From: Collinsella aerofaciens
Lineage (GTDB): Bacteria; Actinomycetota; Coriobacteriia; Coriobacteriales; Coriobacteriaceae
Assembly (NCBI RefSeq): GCF_028207065.1
Contig: NZ_JAQLFP010000022.1
Location: 1-46,479 of the forward strand
DNA: 46,479 nucleotides
Reading direction: 5' to 3'
In this document: positions 1-6,903 of the stretch, one piece after another
Layout: every line of letters begins with the position of its first letter
Position numbering within the stretch: position 1 is the first letter of the stretch
Made by a program: the position numbers and the translations under genes
The notes under the pieces: generated by a model
The model's input: the letters and a program-made list of their open reading frames with translations, nothing else
Databases searched by the model: none
What the model was told of the DNA's origin: nothing

Positions 1-112
1 AGGCCTGGCGTTAGCATGTCGCGATTCAATCTCGAAAACAGCATTGCCCAGTTGACAAAACTATAGGAACACCCCCCTGGCATGGAAGGTTTAAGCCTGT
101 GTGATTCGCGAG

Positions 113-922
113 CTAGCGAGCCCGCTTAACCTTGGCCGCTGCCTCGACAAACGACTTCCACAGGTCAAAGTCGGTCTCGAGCGTCTTCCACGTGTACTCA
201 GGGTGCCATTGCACGCCCAGGCAGAACGGCTGGCCTTCGACTTCGATGCACTCGGGCACGCCGTCGGTTGCCTTGGCGACCAAGCGCGTGCTTTTACCCA
301 GACGATCGACGCAGCAGTGGTGTGCGGAGTTGGTCTGGATCAGCCTGTGCCCGCCAACCGCGCGCTCCAGCAGCGAGCCCGGCACGACCTCGACAGGATG
401 CACAGGGTCGTTGAGCACGTGGGTATGGCGCCACTGCGTGCGGCCCTCGCGCGCGCCCAGGCTCGGCACGTCCATGCACAGGGTGCCGCCGGTGGCGACG
501 TTGAGCAGCTGCGTGCCGCGGCAGGTGGTAAAGAGCGGCTTTTTGGCGCGGAGTACCTCGTCGACCAGCTTAAACTCAAAGCTATCGCGGATTTCGCAGC
601 AGAGGGTGGGGTCGTAGGGTCGATCATCGCCCCAGCGTTTGGGGTTGACATCCGGGCCGCCGGGAATAGCGATACCGTCGGCGATATCGACGTAATGGCG
701 GATGACCTCAATGTCCTCGGTGATGGACATCTGCAGCGGCAGGCCGCCGGCGGCAAGGATGGCATCGACAAAGACACTTGCGATTTCCTCGTTGGGGGAG
801 AGCGTCTCGCTTAAAAACGGCTTCGCCTCTTCCCAGCGCGGTGCGACGAGGATGAGCGGGCGGTCGGCGGGATCGACGTCGACGTGCGGGGTGTATGACG
901 ATGAAGTGTGAGTTCCGATCAT
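113..922 (-). CDS. Gamma-glutamyl-GABA hydrolase-like peptidase (class-I glutamine amidotransferase fold, peptidase C26)
   Basis: A 269-residue protein of the PuuD/peptidase C26 family, which cleaves gamma-glutamyl amide bonds in the cytoplasm. The nucleophile elbow TTCRGTQ is at about residues 132-138 with Cys134, and the His/Glu pair lies in QWHPE at about 238-242. The IPGGPDVNP motif near residue 86 is also typical of the family. The gene starts about 50 bp after the amino-acid ABC ATPase gene on the same strand, so it is probably the last gene of that operon. This suggests, by inference only, that the transporter imports a gamma-glutamyl compound or a glutamine/glutamate derivative. The ribosome-binding site before the ATG at 922 is weak. 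The substrate cannot be read from the sequence. Confidence 0.85.
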   Translation of the reverse strand: MIGTHTSSSYTPHVDVDPADRPLILVAPRWEEAKPFLSETLSPNEEIASVFVDAILAAGGLPLQMSITEDIEVIRHYVDIADGIAIPGGPDVNPKRWGDDRPYDPTLCCEIRDSFEFKLVDEVLRAKKPLFTTCRGTQLLNVATGGTLCMDVPSLGAREGRTQWRHTHVLNDPVHPVEVVPGSLLERAVGGHRLIQTNSAHHCCVDRLGKSTRLVAKATDGVPECIEVEGQPFCLGVQWHPEYTWKTLETDFDLWKSFVEAAAKVKRAR

Positions 923-974
923 AGGTGTTGCTTTCGAGTTTGGATGGTCATGGCGAGCAGATATGGCAATTGGG

Positions 975-1739
975 CTAGTGGCCCTTGATGGAGTTGAGGA
1001 AGTCTTGGGCGCGCTTGGTCTGGGGATGGTCGAAGAACTCGTCGGGCGTGCCGGTCTCTACGATCTGGCCGTCGGCCATAAACACGACGCGGTCGGCCAC
1101 GCGGCGGGCAAAGTTCATCTCGTGCGTAATCACGATCATCGTCATGCCCTGCTGGGCCAGGCGGACCATGACCTCGAGCACCTCGTTAATCATCTCGGGG
1201 TCAAGGGCGCTTGTGGGCTCGTCAAAGAGCATGGCCTTGGGCTGCATGGCAAGCGAGCGGGCGATGGCTACGCGCTGCTGTTGGCCGCCCGAGAGCTGTG
1301 CGGGCACCTTGTCGGCCTGCTCGGCAACGCCCACGCGGCTCAACAGATCCATGGCGCGCTCGCGGGCCTCGTCCTTGGAGACGCCCAGCACATCGACCGG
1401 TCCCAGCATGACGTTCTGCAACACGGTCATATGCGCGAACAGGTTGAACTGCTGAAACACCATGCCCAGCTCGGCACGCATGCGGGCAAGATCCTTGCCT
1501 TCCTGCGGCAGGGGCTCGCCCTCGATGAGGATCTCACCCGAGTCGATGGTTTCCAGACGGTTGATGGTGCGACACATGGTCGACTTGCCCGAGCCCGAGG
1601 GGCCGATCACCACGACGACCTCGCCACGGTCGACCGAGAGATTGATGTCGTTGAGGACGTGCAGATCGCCGTAGTGCTTATCGACGTGTCTGAGCTCGAT
1701 CAGCGGCTGATTGCCGGTGGAAGAGGTGCTCTGTGCCAT
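975..1739 (-). CDS. Polar amino-acid ABC transporter, ATP-binding protein (GlnQ/GluA type)
   Basis: A 254-residue ABC ATPase that powers amino-acid uptake from the inner face of the membrane. Walker A GPSGSGKST is at about residues 46-54, the Q-loop in VFQQFNLF near 94-101, the signature LSGGQQQR at 149-156 and Walker B LFDEPTSALD at 171-180. Length and motifs fit the HisP/GlnQ/GluA family. The first 13 residues (MAQSTSSTGNQPL) precede the domain and lie inside the 76-bp triplicated segment. The start is the ATG at 1737-1739, preceded on the minus strand by AAGGAG. It lies downstream of two permeases and the binding protein, which gives a complete importer. The two extra copies of its start region upstream are out of frame with it. 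Confidence 0.95.
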   Translation of the reverse strand: MAQSTSSTGNQPLIELRHVDKHYGDLHVLNDINLSVDRGEVVVVIGPSGSGKSTMCRTINRLETIDSGEILIEGEPLPQEGKDLARMRAELGMVFQQFNLFAHMTVLQNVMLGPVDVLGVSKDEARERAMDLLSRVGVAEQADKVPAQLSGGQQQRVAIARSLAMQPKAMLFDEPTSALDPEMINEVLEVMVRLAQQGMTMIVITHEMNFARRVADRVVFMADGQIVETGTPDEFFDHPQTKRAQDFLNSIKGH

Positions 1740-1752
1740 GGTGCTCGGCTCC

Positions 1753-1815
1753 TTATGACTCGAAATGGTAAAGCGTTAGCGGCTGATTGCCGGTGGAAGA
1801 GGTGCTCTGTGCCAT
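1753..1815 (-). CDS. 20-codon leader ORF in repeat copy 2, directly before the ATPase gene
   Basis: Created by the 76-bp duplication. It begins MAQSTSSTGNQPL like the ATPase, then runs into the repeated spacer and ends LYHFES followed by TAA. The unit length is not a multiple of three, so this start is out of frame with the ATPase. The TAA overlaps the AAGGAG of the next start (TAAGGAG), which would allow reinitiation or coupled translation. It has the same ribosome-binding site as the ATPase, so translation is plausible. A function for the peptide is not claimed. Confidence 0.4.
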   Translation of the reverse strand: MAQSTSSTGNQPLTLYHFES

Positions 1816-1828
1816 GGTGCTCGGCTCC

Positions 1829-1891
1829 TTATGACTCGAAATGGTAAAGCGTTAGCGGCTGATTGCCGGTGGAAGAGGTGCTCTGTGCCAT
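1829..1891 (-). CDS. 20-codon leader ORF in repeat copy 3, first of the tandem pair
   Basis: Identical in sequence to the leader ORF of copy 2 and 76 bp upstream of it, with its own AAGGAG site and ATG. Ribosomes arriving from the permease gene would meet this start first, then the second leader, then the true ATPase start. This may lower or buffer ATPase synthesis. That is inference from layout only. Confidence 0.4.
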   Translation of the reverse strand: MAQSTSSTGNQPLTLYHFES

Positions 1892-1927
1892 GGTGCTCGG
1901 CTCCTTATGACTCGAAATGGTAAAGCG

Positions 1928-2761
1928 TTAGCGGATGATGGTCGCGCCGGTCTTGTGCGAAACGTAGACAGCGGCCCTGTTGATCGCGACGTTGATGAGG
2001 ATGTAGATGACCGCGATAACCAGGTAGACCGACACGAGGGCGTCGTAGTTGGTAATGAGCACGCGGGCATTTTGCATGAGGTCGGGGTAGCTCACCACGT
2101 AGGCGACGGTGGTGTCCTTGACTACGACCACGAGCTGCGAAATCAACGACGGAATGATAAACCGAATCGCCTGGGGCAATACGATTTTAAAGGTGATTTT
2201 GGCCTTGGAGAGACCGAGCGCCTGGGCTGCCTCGACCTGACCGCGCGGCACGGCGTTGACGCCGGCGCGGAAGATCTCGGCCAGTACGCCGGCTGCAGCG
2301 AGCGCGACGGGAAGCGTGAGCATCCAAAACGACGGCAGCGCGATCTTGTACTGGGGCAGCACCAAAAAGAAGAAGTAGATGAACAACAGGCTCGGCACGC
2401 CACGGAAGAAATCGGTGAGCACGCGGCAGACCAGTTGCAACGGCTTGATGTCGCTGGTACGGCCGAGCATGAGGGCTAAGCCCAGTACCAGCGCGATGGC
2501 GCCGGCGGTGAGCGCGACTTTAACGGTGCCCTCAAAACCGGCAAGCAGGAACTTCCAGGTGGTGAGGTGCGTAAAGAAGTACCAGTAATGGACCGAAAGC
2601 TGGCCGGTCACATAAAAGCGCTGCAGTACCAGAGCGATGAGCGCGGCCACGGCAACAAGTGAGATGGCGGTGCCGACGCGAATCTTGGCGCGCATCTTGG
2701 GGCCGGGAGCCTCGTAGAGCGCATCGCGCATGGTGAGCGCGGAGGTGGAGTGCTTGCTCAT
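1928..2761 (-). CDS. Amino-acid ABC transporter permease (GluD-like)
   Basis: A 277-residue integral membrane protein of the HisM/GlnP family. A hydrophilic N-terminus of about 27 residues is followed by about five hydrophobic segments. The cytoplasmic EAA loop that contacts the ATPase is clear (EAAQALGLSKAKITFKIVLP, at about residues 177-196), preceded by the usual RAGVNAVPRGQ. It overlaps the upstream permease by 4 bp (ATGA), so the two are translationally coupled and probably form the heterodimeric channel. The gene order binding protein, permease, permease, ATPase resembles the actinobacterial glutamate system GluABCD with the ATPase moved to the end. Substrate class is inferred from the family. 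Confidence 0.93.
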   Translation of the reverse strand: MSKHSTSALTMRDALYEAPGPKMRAKIRVGTAISLVAVAALIALVLQRFYVTGQLSVHYWYFFTHLTTWKFLLAGFEGTVKVALTAGAIALVLGLALMLGRTSDIKPLQLVCRVLTDFFRGVPSLLFIYFFFLVLPQYKIALPSFWMLTLPVALAAAGVLAEIFRAGVNAVPRGQVEAAQALGLSKAKITFKIVLPQAIRFIIPSLISQLVVVVKDTTVAYVVSYPDLMQNARVLITNYDALVSVYLVIAVIYILINVAINRAAVYVSHKTGATIIR

Positions 2762-3417
2762 CGGAGGATCCTCACCTTCTTATCGATATAGTTGCCAATG
2801 TGGCTCACCACAAAGGCCGTGCCCAGGTAGCCGAGCGCCGAGATAAAGAACGCGGCGACGCCGCCGAGCGAGCGCGTGTTGATGTAGCTCACCACGCCGG
2901 TGAGCTCCTGCGGTTTAAGCGGTACCTGACTGCCGAGCGCGGTGGTGAGCATGACGGCGATAAAGAGGTTGGTCATGGGCAGCACGCTCGAGCGCAGCGC
3001 CTGCGGAATCACGATCTTGGCGAGGATACGGTTGAAGCTCATGCCGAGCGAACGGGCGGCTTCTACCTGACCGACGCCGACGGTGTTGATGCCGCTCATA
3101 AAGTTCTCGGAGCCAAAGGCTGAGCCCAAAAGGACCGTGGCGACGATAACGCAGGTGCGGTAGGGCAGGACGACCTTGAGCGGTGGCAGTGCGTAGACGA
3201 CGATGATGAGCAGCGCGATGCCGGGGATGTTACGGAAGACCTGAACATACAGGTCGCCAAAGACGCGCAGCGGCTTGAGCGGCGACACGCGCATCACGGT
3301 GACGGCGACGGCCAGCACCATGGCGATGACAAACGACTCAAGTGTCATGCCCCAGGTTGCTAGCAACGCGTCGATATAGTTCTGGCCATAGAGCGACCAG
3401 AGCTCGGAGAGACTCAT
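2758..3417 (-). CDS. Amino-acid ABC transporter permease (GluC-like)
   Basis: A 219-residue membrane permease of the same family as its downstream neighbour. It shows the family pattern FRNIPGIALLI near residues 80-90 and an EAA loop (EAARSLGMSFNRILAKIVIP) near 138-157. The ATG at 3417 is preceded on the minus strand by a GGGAGGTC ribosome-binding site. A stem-loop at 3443-3468 separates it from the binding-protein gene. It is expected to pair with the second permease to form the membrane pore of the importer. Confidence 0.93.
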   Translation of the reverse strand: MSLSELWSLYGQNYIDALLATWGMTLESFVIAMVLAVAVTVMRVSPLKPLRVFGDLYVQVFRNIPGIALLIIVVYALPPLKVVLPYRTCVIVATVLLGSAFGSENFMSGINTVGVGQVEAARSLGMSFNRILAKIVIPQALRSSVLPMTNLFIAVMLTTALGSQVPLKPQELTGVVSYINTRSLGGVAAFFISALGYLGTAFVVSHIGNYIDKKVRILR

Positions 3418-3442
3418 GCGGACCTCCCGCCGATAAGGAAAG

Positions 3443-3468
3443 GGGGCTCCCGTGTGTACGGAAGCCCC
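3443..3468 (-). terminator. Intercistronic stem-loop between binding-protein and permease genes
   Basis: Two 11-bp arms (3443-3453 and 3458-3468) with one mismatch and a 4-nt loop form a GC-rich hairpin. On the minus strand it is followed by CTTTCC, not a full T-tract. In binding-protein transporter operons such hairpins often cause partial termination or protect the upstream mRNA, giving more binding protein than permease. That role is inferred here. Confidence 0.6.
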
Positions 3469-3556
3469 GACAACTCAGTGAGGAAACAGTTTAGCGCAAT
3501 AAAGCGCATCATGCGTTTCCATATGGTTTCGTAGCGGCCGTTACTAGGCGTATTGC

Positions 3557-4552
3557 CTAGGCGCCGATCTCGGGTAGCTCGGGAACATTGGTGTCGCCCG
3601 TACGGTCGCCAATGCAGATCTGCCACAGTTCGGTCCAGGTGCCATCGTCCTCGATCTTCTTAAGGAAGTCGTTGACAAAGGCGACGCCGTCGGAATCGAG
3701 CGGCAGGCCGATGCCGTAGGGCTCCTTGCTGCCGAAGGGCTTACCGGCAATCTTGTACTTACCGGGCTCGCGGACCAGGGCGCTCTGCTGCATGTTGTTA
3801 TCGATGACGTAGGCGTCAACGCGACCCTGCTGGAGTGCCTGACGGGCCTCCTCGTCGGTCTTGAACTCCTGCTGGCTGGCCTTGGGGGCAAACTCCTCCA
3901 GGATGGCGGGGCCGTTGGAGCCGGACTGGACGGCGACGTTCTTGTCGGCCAGGTCGTCGACGCTCTTGATGTCGTCGTTATCGGCGAGCACCAGGATGGC
4001 CTGCTGGGTGTAGTAGTAGGGGCCGGCGAAGGAGACGAGCTTCTTGCGCTCGTCGGTGATGGTGTAGGTGGCAAAGACAGCGTCGACCTGGCCGTTCTGC
4101 AGGACGGACTCGCGCGTGTCCGAGGTCACCTGGGTGATCTCGACCTTGTTCTCGCCCAGGATGTAGTTGGACAGAAGCTGCGCGATGCCGGCATCGAAGC
4201 CACGGGTCTGACCGTCTTTCTCGTTGAGGAGGGAGAAGAGCGTGGAGGTCTGAACGCCACCGATCTTAAAGACGCCGGCGTCCTTGACGGCCGTGGCCCA
4301 GGTGCTGGCGGCGATGACATCGTCATCGGCCTTGGGGCCGTTGTCGACGAGCTTGTCGAATGCCTTGGCGTCGAGCGTGGTGGAAGCCTCGGTATCTTCG
4401 GAGCTCTTGGAGGAGCCAGCGGCGGAACCCTTGTCAGCCTCGGCGCTGGTGTCAGAGCAGCCGGCAAGACCAAGGCCGGCGACGGTTGCGAAGGTGGCGG
4501 CGACAAAGCCGCGGCGGTCGAGAACGACCTGCTGGGAGAGGTTCTTGCTCAT
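3557..4552 (-). CDS. Amino-acid ABC transporter substrate-binding lipoprotein (Tat-type signal)
   Basis: A 331-residue extracellular binding protein (SBP family 3). The signal sequence has a twin-arginine motif, DRRGFVA at about residues 12-18, then a hydrophobic stretch and a lipobox LAGC with Cys32 as the lipidation site, so it is probably Tat-exported and lipid-anchored. A Ser/Glu/Ala-rich linker follows to about residue 60, then two lobes typical of glutamate/glutamine binders, with patterns such as GFDAGIA, VTSDTRESVLQNGQVDAV and FAGPYYYTQQAILV. It is the first gene of the operon and has its own promoter upstream (4596-4625). Ligand identity is unknown; acidic or amide amino acids are the family expectation. 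Confidence 0.93.
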   Translation of the reverse strand: MSKNLSQQVVLDRRGFVAATFATVAGLGLAGCSDTSAEADKGSAAGSSKSSEDTEASTTLDAKAFDKLVDNGPKADDDVIAASTWATAVKDAGVFKIGGVQTSTLFSLLNEKDGQTRGFDAGIAQLLSNYILGENKVEITQVTSDTRESVLQNGQVDAVFATYTITDERKKLVSFAGPYYYTQQAILVLADNDDIKSVDDLADKNVAVQSGSNGPAILEEFAPKASQQEFKTDEEARQALQQGRVDAYVIDNNMQQSALVREPGKYKIAGKPFGSKEPYGIGLPLDSDGVAFVNDFLKKIEDDGTWTELWQICIGDRTGDTNVPELPEIGA

Positions 4553-4595
4553 GGTAGAACACCTTTCTCAATAAAATCCCTAGCGGTTGAGTAGA

Positions 4596-4625
4596 GTTAT
4601 ACCCTATCGCGCTCAAATGGGTCAA
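4596..4625 (-). promoter_or_regulatory. Promoter of the amino-acid ABC transporter operon
   Basis: On the minus strand TTGACC (complement of 4620-4625) and TATAAC (complement of 4596-4601) are separated by 18 bp. They lie about 45 bp upstream of the binding-protein start codon. A small palindrome TTACC-N5-GGTAA at 4649-4663 lies upstream and could be a regulator site. Confidence 0.7.
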
Positions 4626-4668
4626 CACGAAATAACTCAGAAACATACTTACCTTATGGGTAATTCTT

Positions 4669-4720
4669 CCTACCAAAAAGGGACAGGTTTATTTTGGTAG
4701 GTTTTATCTGGGCAAACGTC
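4669..4720 (+). repeat. Palindromic intergenic repeat, copy 1 of a three-copy family
   Basis: Perfect 10-bp arms (CCTACCAAAA at 4669-4678, TTTTGGTAGG at 4692-4701) enclose a 13-nt loop AGGGACAGGTTTA. A shared tail follows (TTTTATCTG, then AAACGT). Related copies are at 26368-26422 (inverted) and 31244-31295. The stem differs from copy 2 by a compensating A-T to G-C change. No open reading frame runs through it. Confidence 0.85.
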
Positions 4721-4776
4721 GGTTATTGCTGCTGAGATGACGTTTTGCGGTCGGCGTGGCCGCTCGCGGCGGTCGT

Positions 4777-4895
4777 TATAATGGCGGCAACGCGACATAT
4801 ATATAAATAAGGAGATCGCGTATGAACGATTATTTGTTTTTCGCGTCGCGAAAATAAAAACCTCCGCAGGGGTGCTTCCCTTGCGGAGGTTTTTT
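4777..4895 (+). ncRNA. Candidate short transcript with an 11-codon ORF, ending in a terminator
   Basis: A consensus TATAAT lies at 4777-4782, with no good -35. AAGGAG stands before an ATG at 4822, and an 11-codon ORF (MNDYLFFASRK) ends at 4857, immediately before the hairpin at 4861-4889 with its T-run. The layout is that of a short leader-type transcript of about 100 nt with no gene after it on this strand. It may also be chance. Confidence 0.3.
4861..4895. terminator. Bidirectional Rho-independent terminator
   Basis: Stem CCTCCGCA (4861-4868) with TGCGGAGG (4882-4889), extended inward by GGG/CCC. There is a T-run after it on the plus strand and T-rich sequence (TTTTTATTTT) on the minus strand. 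It ends the DXS-like gene on the minus strand and the short candidate transcript on the plus strand. Confidence 0.85.
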
Positions 4896-6675
4896 ACTCG
4901 TTGAGTAGCCTTACGGCCTCGGCGGCCATGTTCTCGACCGTCATGCTGTTCTGCGCGAGCAGTTCGTTGGGGTCGTAGCGGTCGGGGAAGCCCTTGGCGA
5001 TGCCGAAGGTGCGCGTGCGCAACGGCGTACATGCCAGATAGCACGCGACGCGTTCGCCCCAGCCGCCGTCCAAGATGCCGTCCTCGAGGGTGACGACAAC
5101 GCGATGCTCGGCGGCAAGGCTGTCGAGGAACTCGCGGTCAAGCTCGGTTGTAAAGCGAGGGTTGACGAGCGTGGCCTCGATGCCGTACTCGGCAGCCAAG
5201 CGATTTGCCACGCGCTCGCCCAGCTCAAAGAAATCGCCAAGCGCGAGCACGGCCACGTCGCGACCCTGGCACACCACGTTGTAACGAACGGCGCCGTAAT
5301 CGGCGTCCTCGGCAGGCGCAAGATCGGGGCGGCTTACCAAGCCAATGCCCGGCACGCGAATCGCCACGGGATGCTCGCGGTGGTCGAGCGACCAGCTCAG
5401 CATGGATAGGTATTCCTCCATGCAGGAAGGCGCCAGGTAACGCATATTGGGGAGAGCGCCCAGCATAGAAATATCAAAGAACGAAAGATGCGTCTCGGAT
5501 GTGGTGCCAAAGATCGATGCGCCAAACACCAGGATGGTTGCGGGGACATCGTTGAGGCACAGGTCGTGCCACAGCTCGTCGTAGGCGCGCTGCAAAAACG
5601 TGCCGTACACACCAAAGACTGGCTTGGCACCCGAGCGCGCAAGCGCGGTGGCAAAGGTCACGGCGTGCTCCTCGGCAATGCCCACATCGACGAACTGTTT
5701 GCCGGCGGCGGCGCGAAGCTCGGGTGTAAAGCCCATGATGTAGGGCGTGGCGGCCGTGATGCCCACGACCTGCGGATCGTGCTCGATGGCGGCGCTGAGC
5801 GCCTCGCCCGTAATGTCGGCATAGGTGCGCGGCGCAGGCTCGCTCGGATGGCCCGGGCAGAGCTTGCGCCCAGTCGCCATGTCAAACGGACCCACATGAT
5901 GCCAGCGCTCGGGGTCGCTCTGGGCTGGCTCAAAGCCCTTGCCCTTTGCGGTGGAGACGTGCAGCACGATGGGATGATCGATATCGCGCAGCTCCTGCAG
6001 CGTGTCGACCAGGGCCAACACATCGTTGCCGGTGTCCAGATAGCAGTAGTCGAGCCCCATCGCGCGGAAAACGTTGCGCTCACAGGTGCCGTTGCTGGCG
6101 CGTAGCTCGGCCAGATTGCGATACAGGCCACCGTGGTTTTCGGCGATGGACTGGTCGTTATCGTTGACGATGATGATCAGGTTGCTGTCGAGCTCGGCGG
6201 CATTGTTAAAGCCCTCAAACGCCAGACCGCCCGAAAGCGAACCGTCGCCAATGATGGTGATGACGTTGTACGCATCGCCCGCCAGGTCACGAGCGTGCGC
6301 CAAGCCGCAGCCCAGGCTCACCGACGTGGAGGTGTGGCCCATGGCGAACAGGTCGTGCTCGGACTCGTCAGGATTGGCAAAACCAGAGGCCTCGCCGTAG
6401 CGTGCCGGGTCGATATAAGTGTACGCGCGCCCAGTCAGCGCCTTGTGGGCGTAGGTCTGGTGCGAAACATCAAAGACAATCTTGTCGATGGGGGAGTTAA
6501 ACACGCGATGGAGCGCAACCGTAAGCTCAACGACGCCCAGGTTGGGGGCAACGTGCCCGCCGACGGCGGCGGAGCTTTCGAGGATGGCGTGGCGGATCTC
6601 GCCGCAGAGCAGCGGAAGCTCGGCGCGATCGAGAGCCTTGACGTCCTCGGGCGTTGTCGTTTGCGTAAGCAGCAT
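4894..6675 (-). CDS. 1-deoxy-D-xylulose-5-phosphate synthase-like thiamine-diphosphate enzyme (divergent)
   Basis: A 593-residue transketolase-family protein, shorter than typical DXS (about 620-640). DXS joins pyruvate and glyceraldehyde 3-phosphate for isoprenoid, thiamine and pyridoxal synthesis. Conserved features are GGHVAPNLGVVEL (His41), the thiamine-diphosphate motif GDGSLSGG at about 143-150 with N-containing IVNDND near 169, VGIAEEHAVTFA with the catalytic Glu near 335, and YGTFLQRAYD. However, the DXS motif GADGxTHQG reads GTTSETHLS (390-398), so the usual Asp is Thr, and the YPRG arginine motif reads RVPGIG. These sites contact the acceptor sugar phosphate in known DXS. It may be a DXS paralogue with another acceptor. 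The ribosome-binding site is weak. The gene is divergent from the HD-domain gene. Confidence 0.75.
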   Translation of the reverse strand: MLLTQTTTPEDVKALDRAELPLLCGEIRHAILESSAAVGGHVAPNLGVVELTVALHRVFNSPIDKIVFDVSHQTYAHKALTGRAYTYIDPARYGEASGFANPDESEHDLFAMGHTSTSVSLGCGLAHARDLAGDAYNVITIIGDGSLSGGLAFEGFNNAAELDSNLIIIVNDNDQSIAENHGGLYRNLAELRASNGTCERNVFRAMGLDYCYLDTGNDVLALVDTLQELRDIDHPIVLHVSTAKGKGFEPAQSDPERWHHVGPFDMATGRKLCPGHPSEPAPRTYADITGEALSAAIEHDPQVVGITAATPYIMGFTPELRAAAGKQFVDVGIAEEHAVTFATALARSGAKPVFGVYGTFLQRAYDELWHDLCLNDVPATILVFGASIFGTTSETHLSFFDISMLGALPNMRYLAPSCMEEYLSMLSWSLDHREHPVAIRVPGIGLVSRPDLAPAEDADYGAVRYNVVCQGRDVAVLALGDFFELGERVANRLAAEYGIEATLVNPRFTTELDREFLDSLAAEHRVVVTLEDGILDGGWGERVACYLACTPLRTRTFGIAKGFPDRYDPNELLAQNSMTVENMAAEAVRLLNE

Positions 6676-6903
6676 CGTTGTGGGTTACTCCATGCGAATC
6701 GTGCGCCGGCACTCCCTCGGCCGGCACAATTGCACAAGACAGTCTCGCACATTTTGGCGTTTGATATGTGACGGCGGCGCGGTAATTCGCCAACTGGTGG
6801 GGCAAAACGTTTTGTCCGATGCCATACTGGTAAATTCGATGATGATTTTATTCATTGCGCGCAGGCCGCGGCTTGCCGCCGAGCGCCGCCGGAAGGAGGC
6901 CGC

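Larger units (their letters stand above)
1703..1930. repeat. Three perfect tandem copies of a 76-bp unit covering the ATPase start region
   Basis: The copies are 1703-1778, 1779-1854 and 1855-1930, identical as read. Each contains, on the minus strand, the AAGGAG ribosome-binding site, the ATG and the first 12 or so codons of the ATPase gene, plus the spacer that follows the permease stop codon. The flanks share GCGG at both junctions (GCGGCTGATT against GCGGATGATG), which suggests duplication at a microhomology. The array ends exactly at the permease stop codon (1928-1930). Confidence 0.95.

Noticed and set aside
101..814. Plus-strand frame of 237 residues opposite the C26 peptidase
   Set aside because: It is antisense to a gene with an intact catalytic triad and shows no motif or ribosome-binding site.
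1740..1930. The tandem repeat as a CRISPR array
   Set aside because: The copies are contiguous, without spacers, and contain a ribosome-binding site and start codon.
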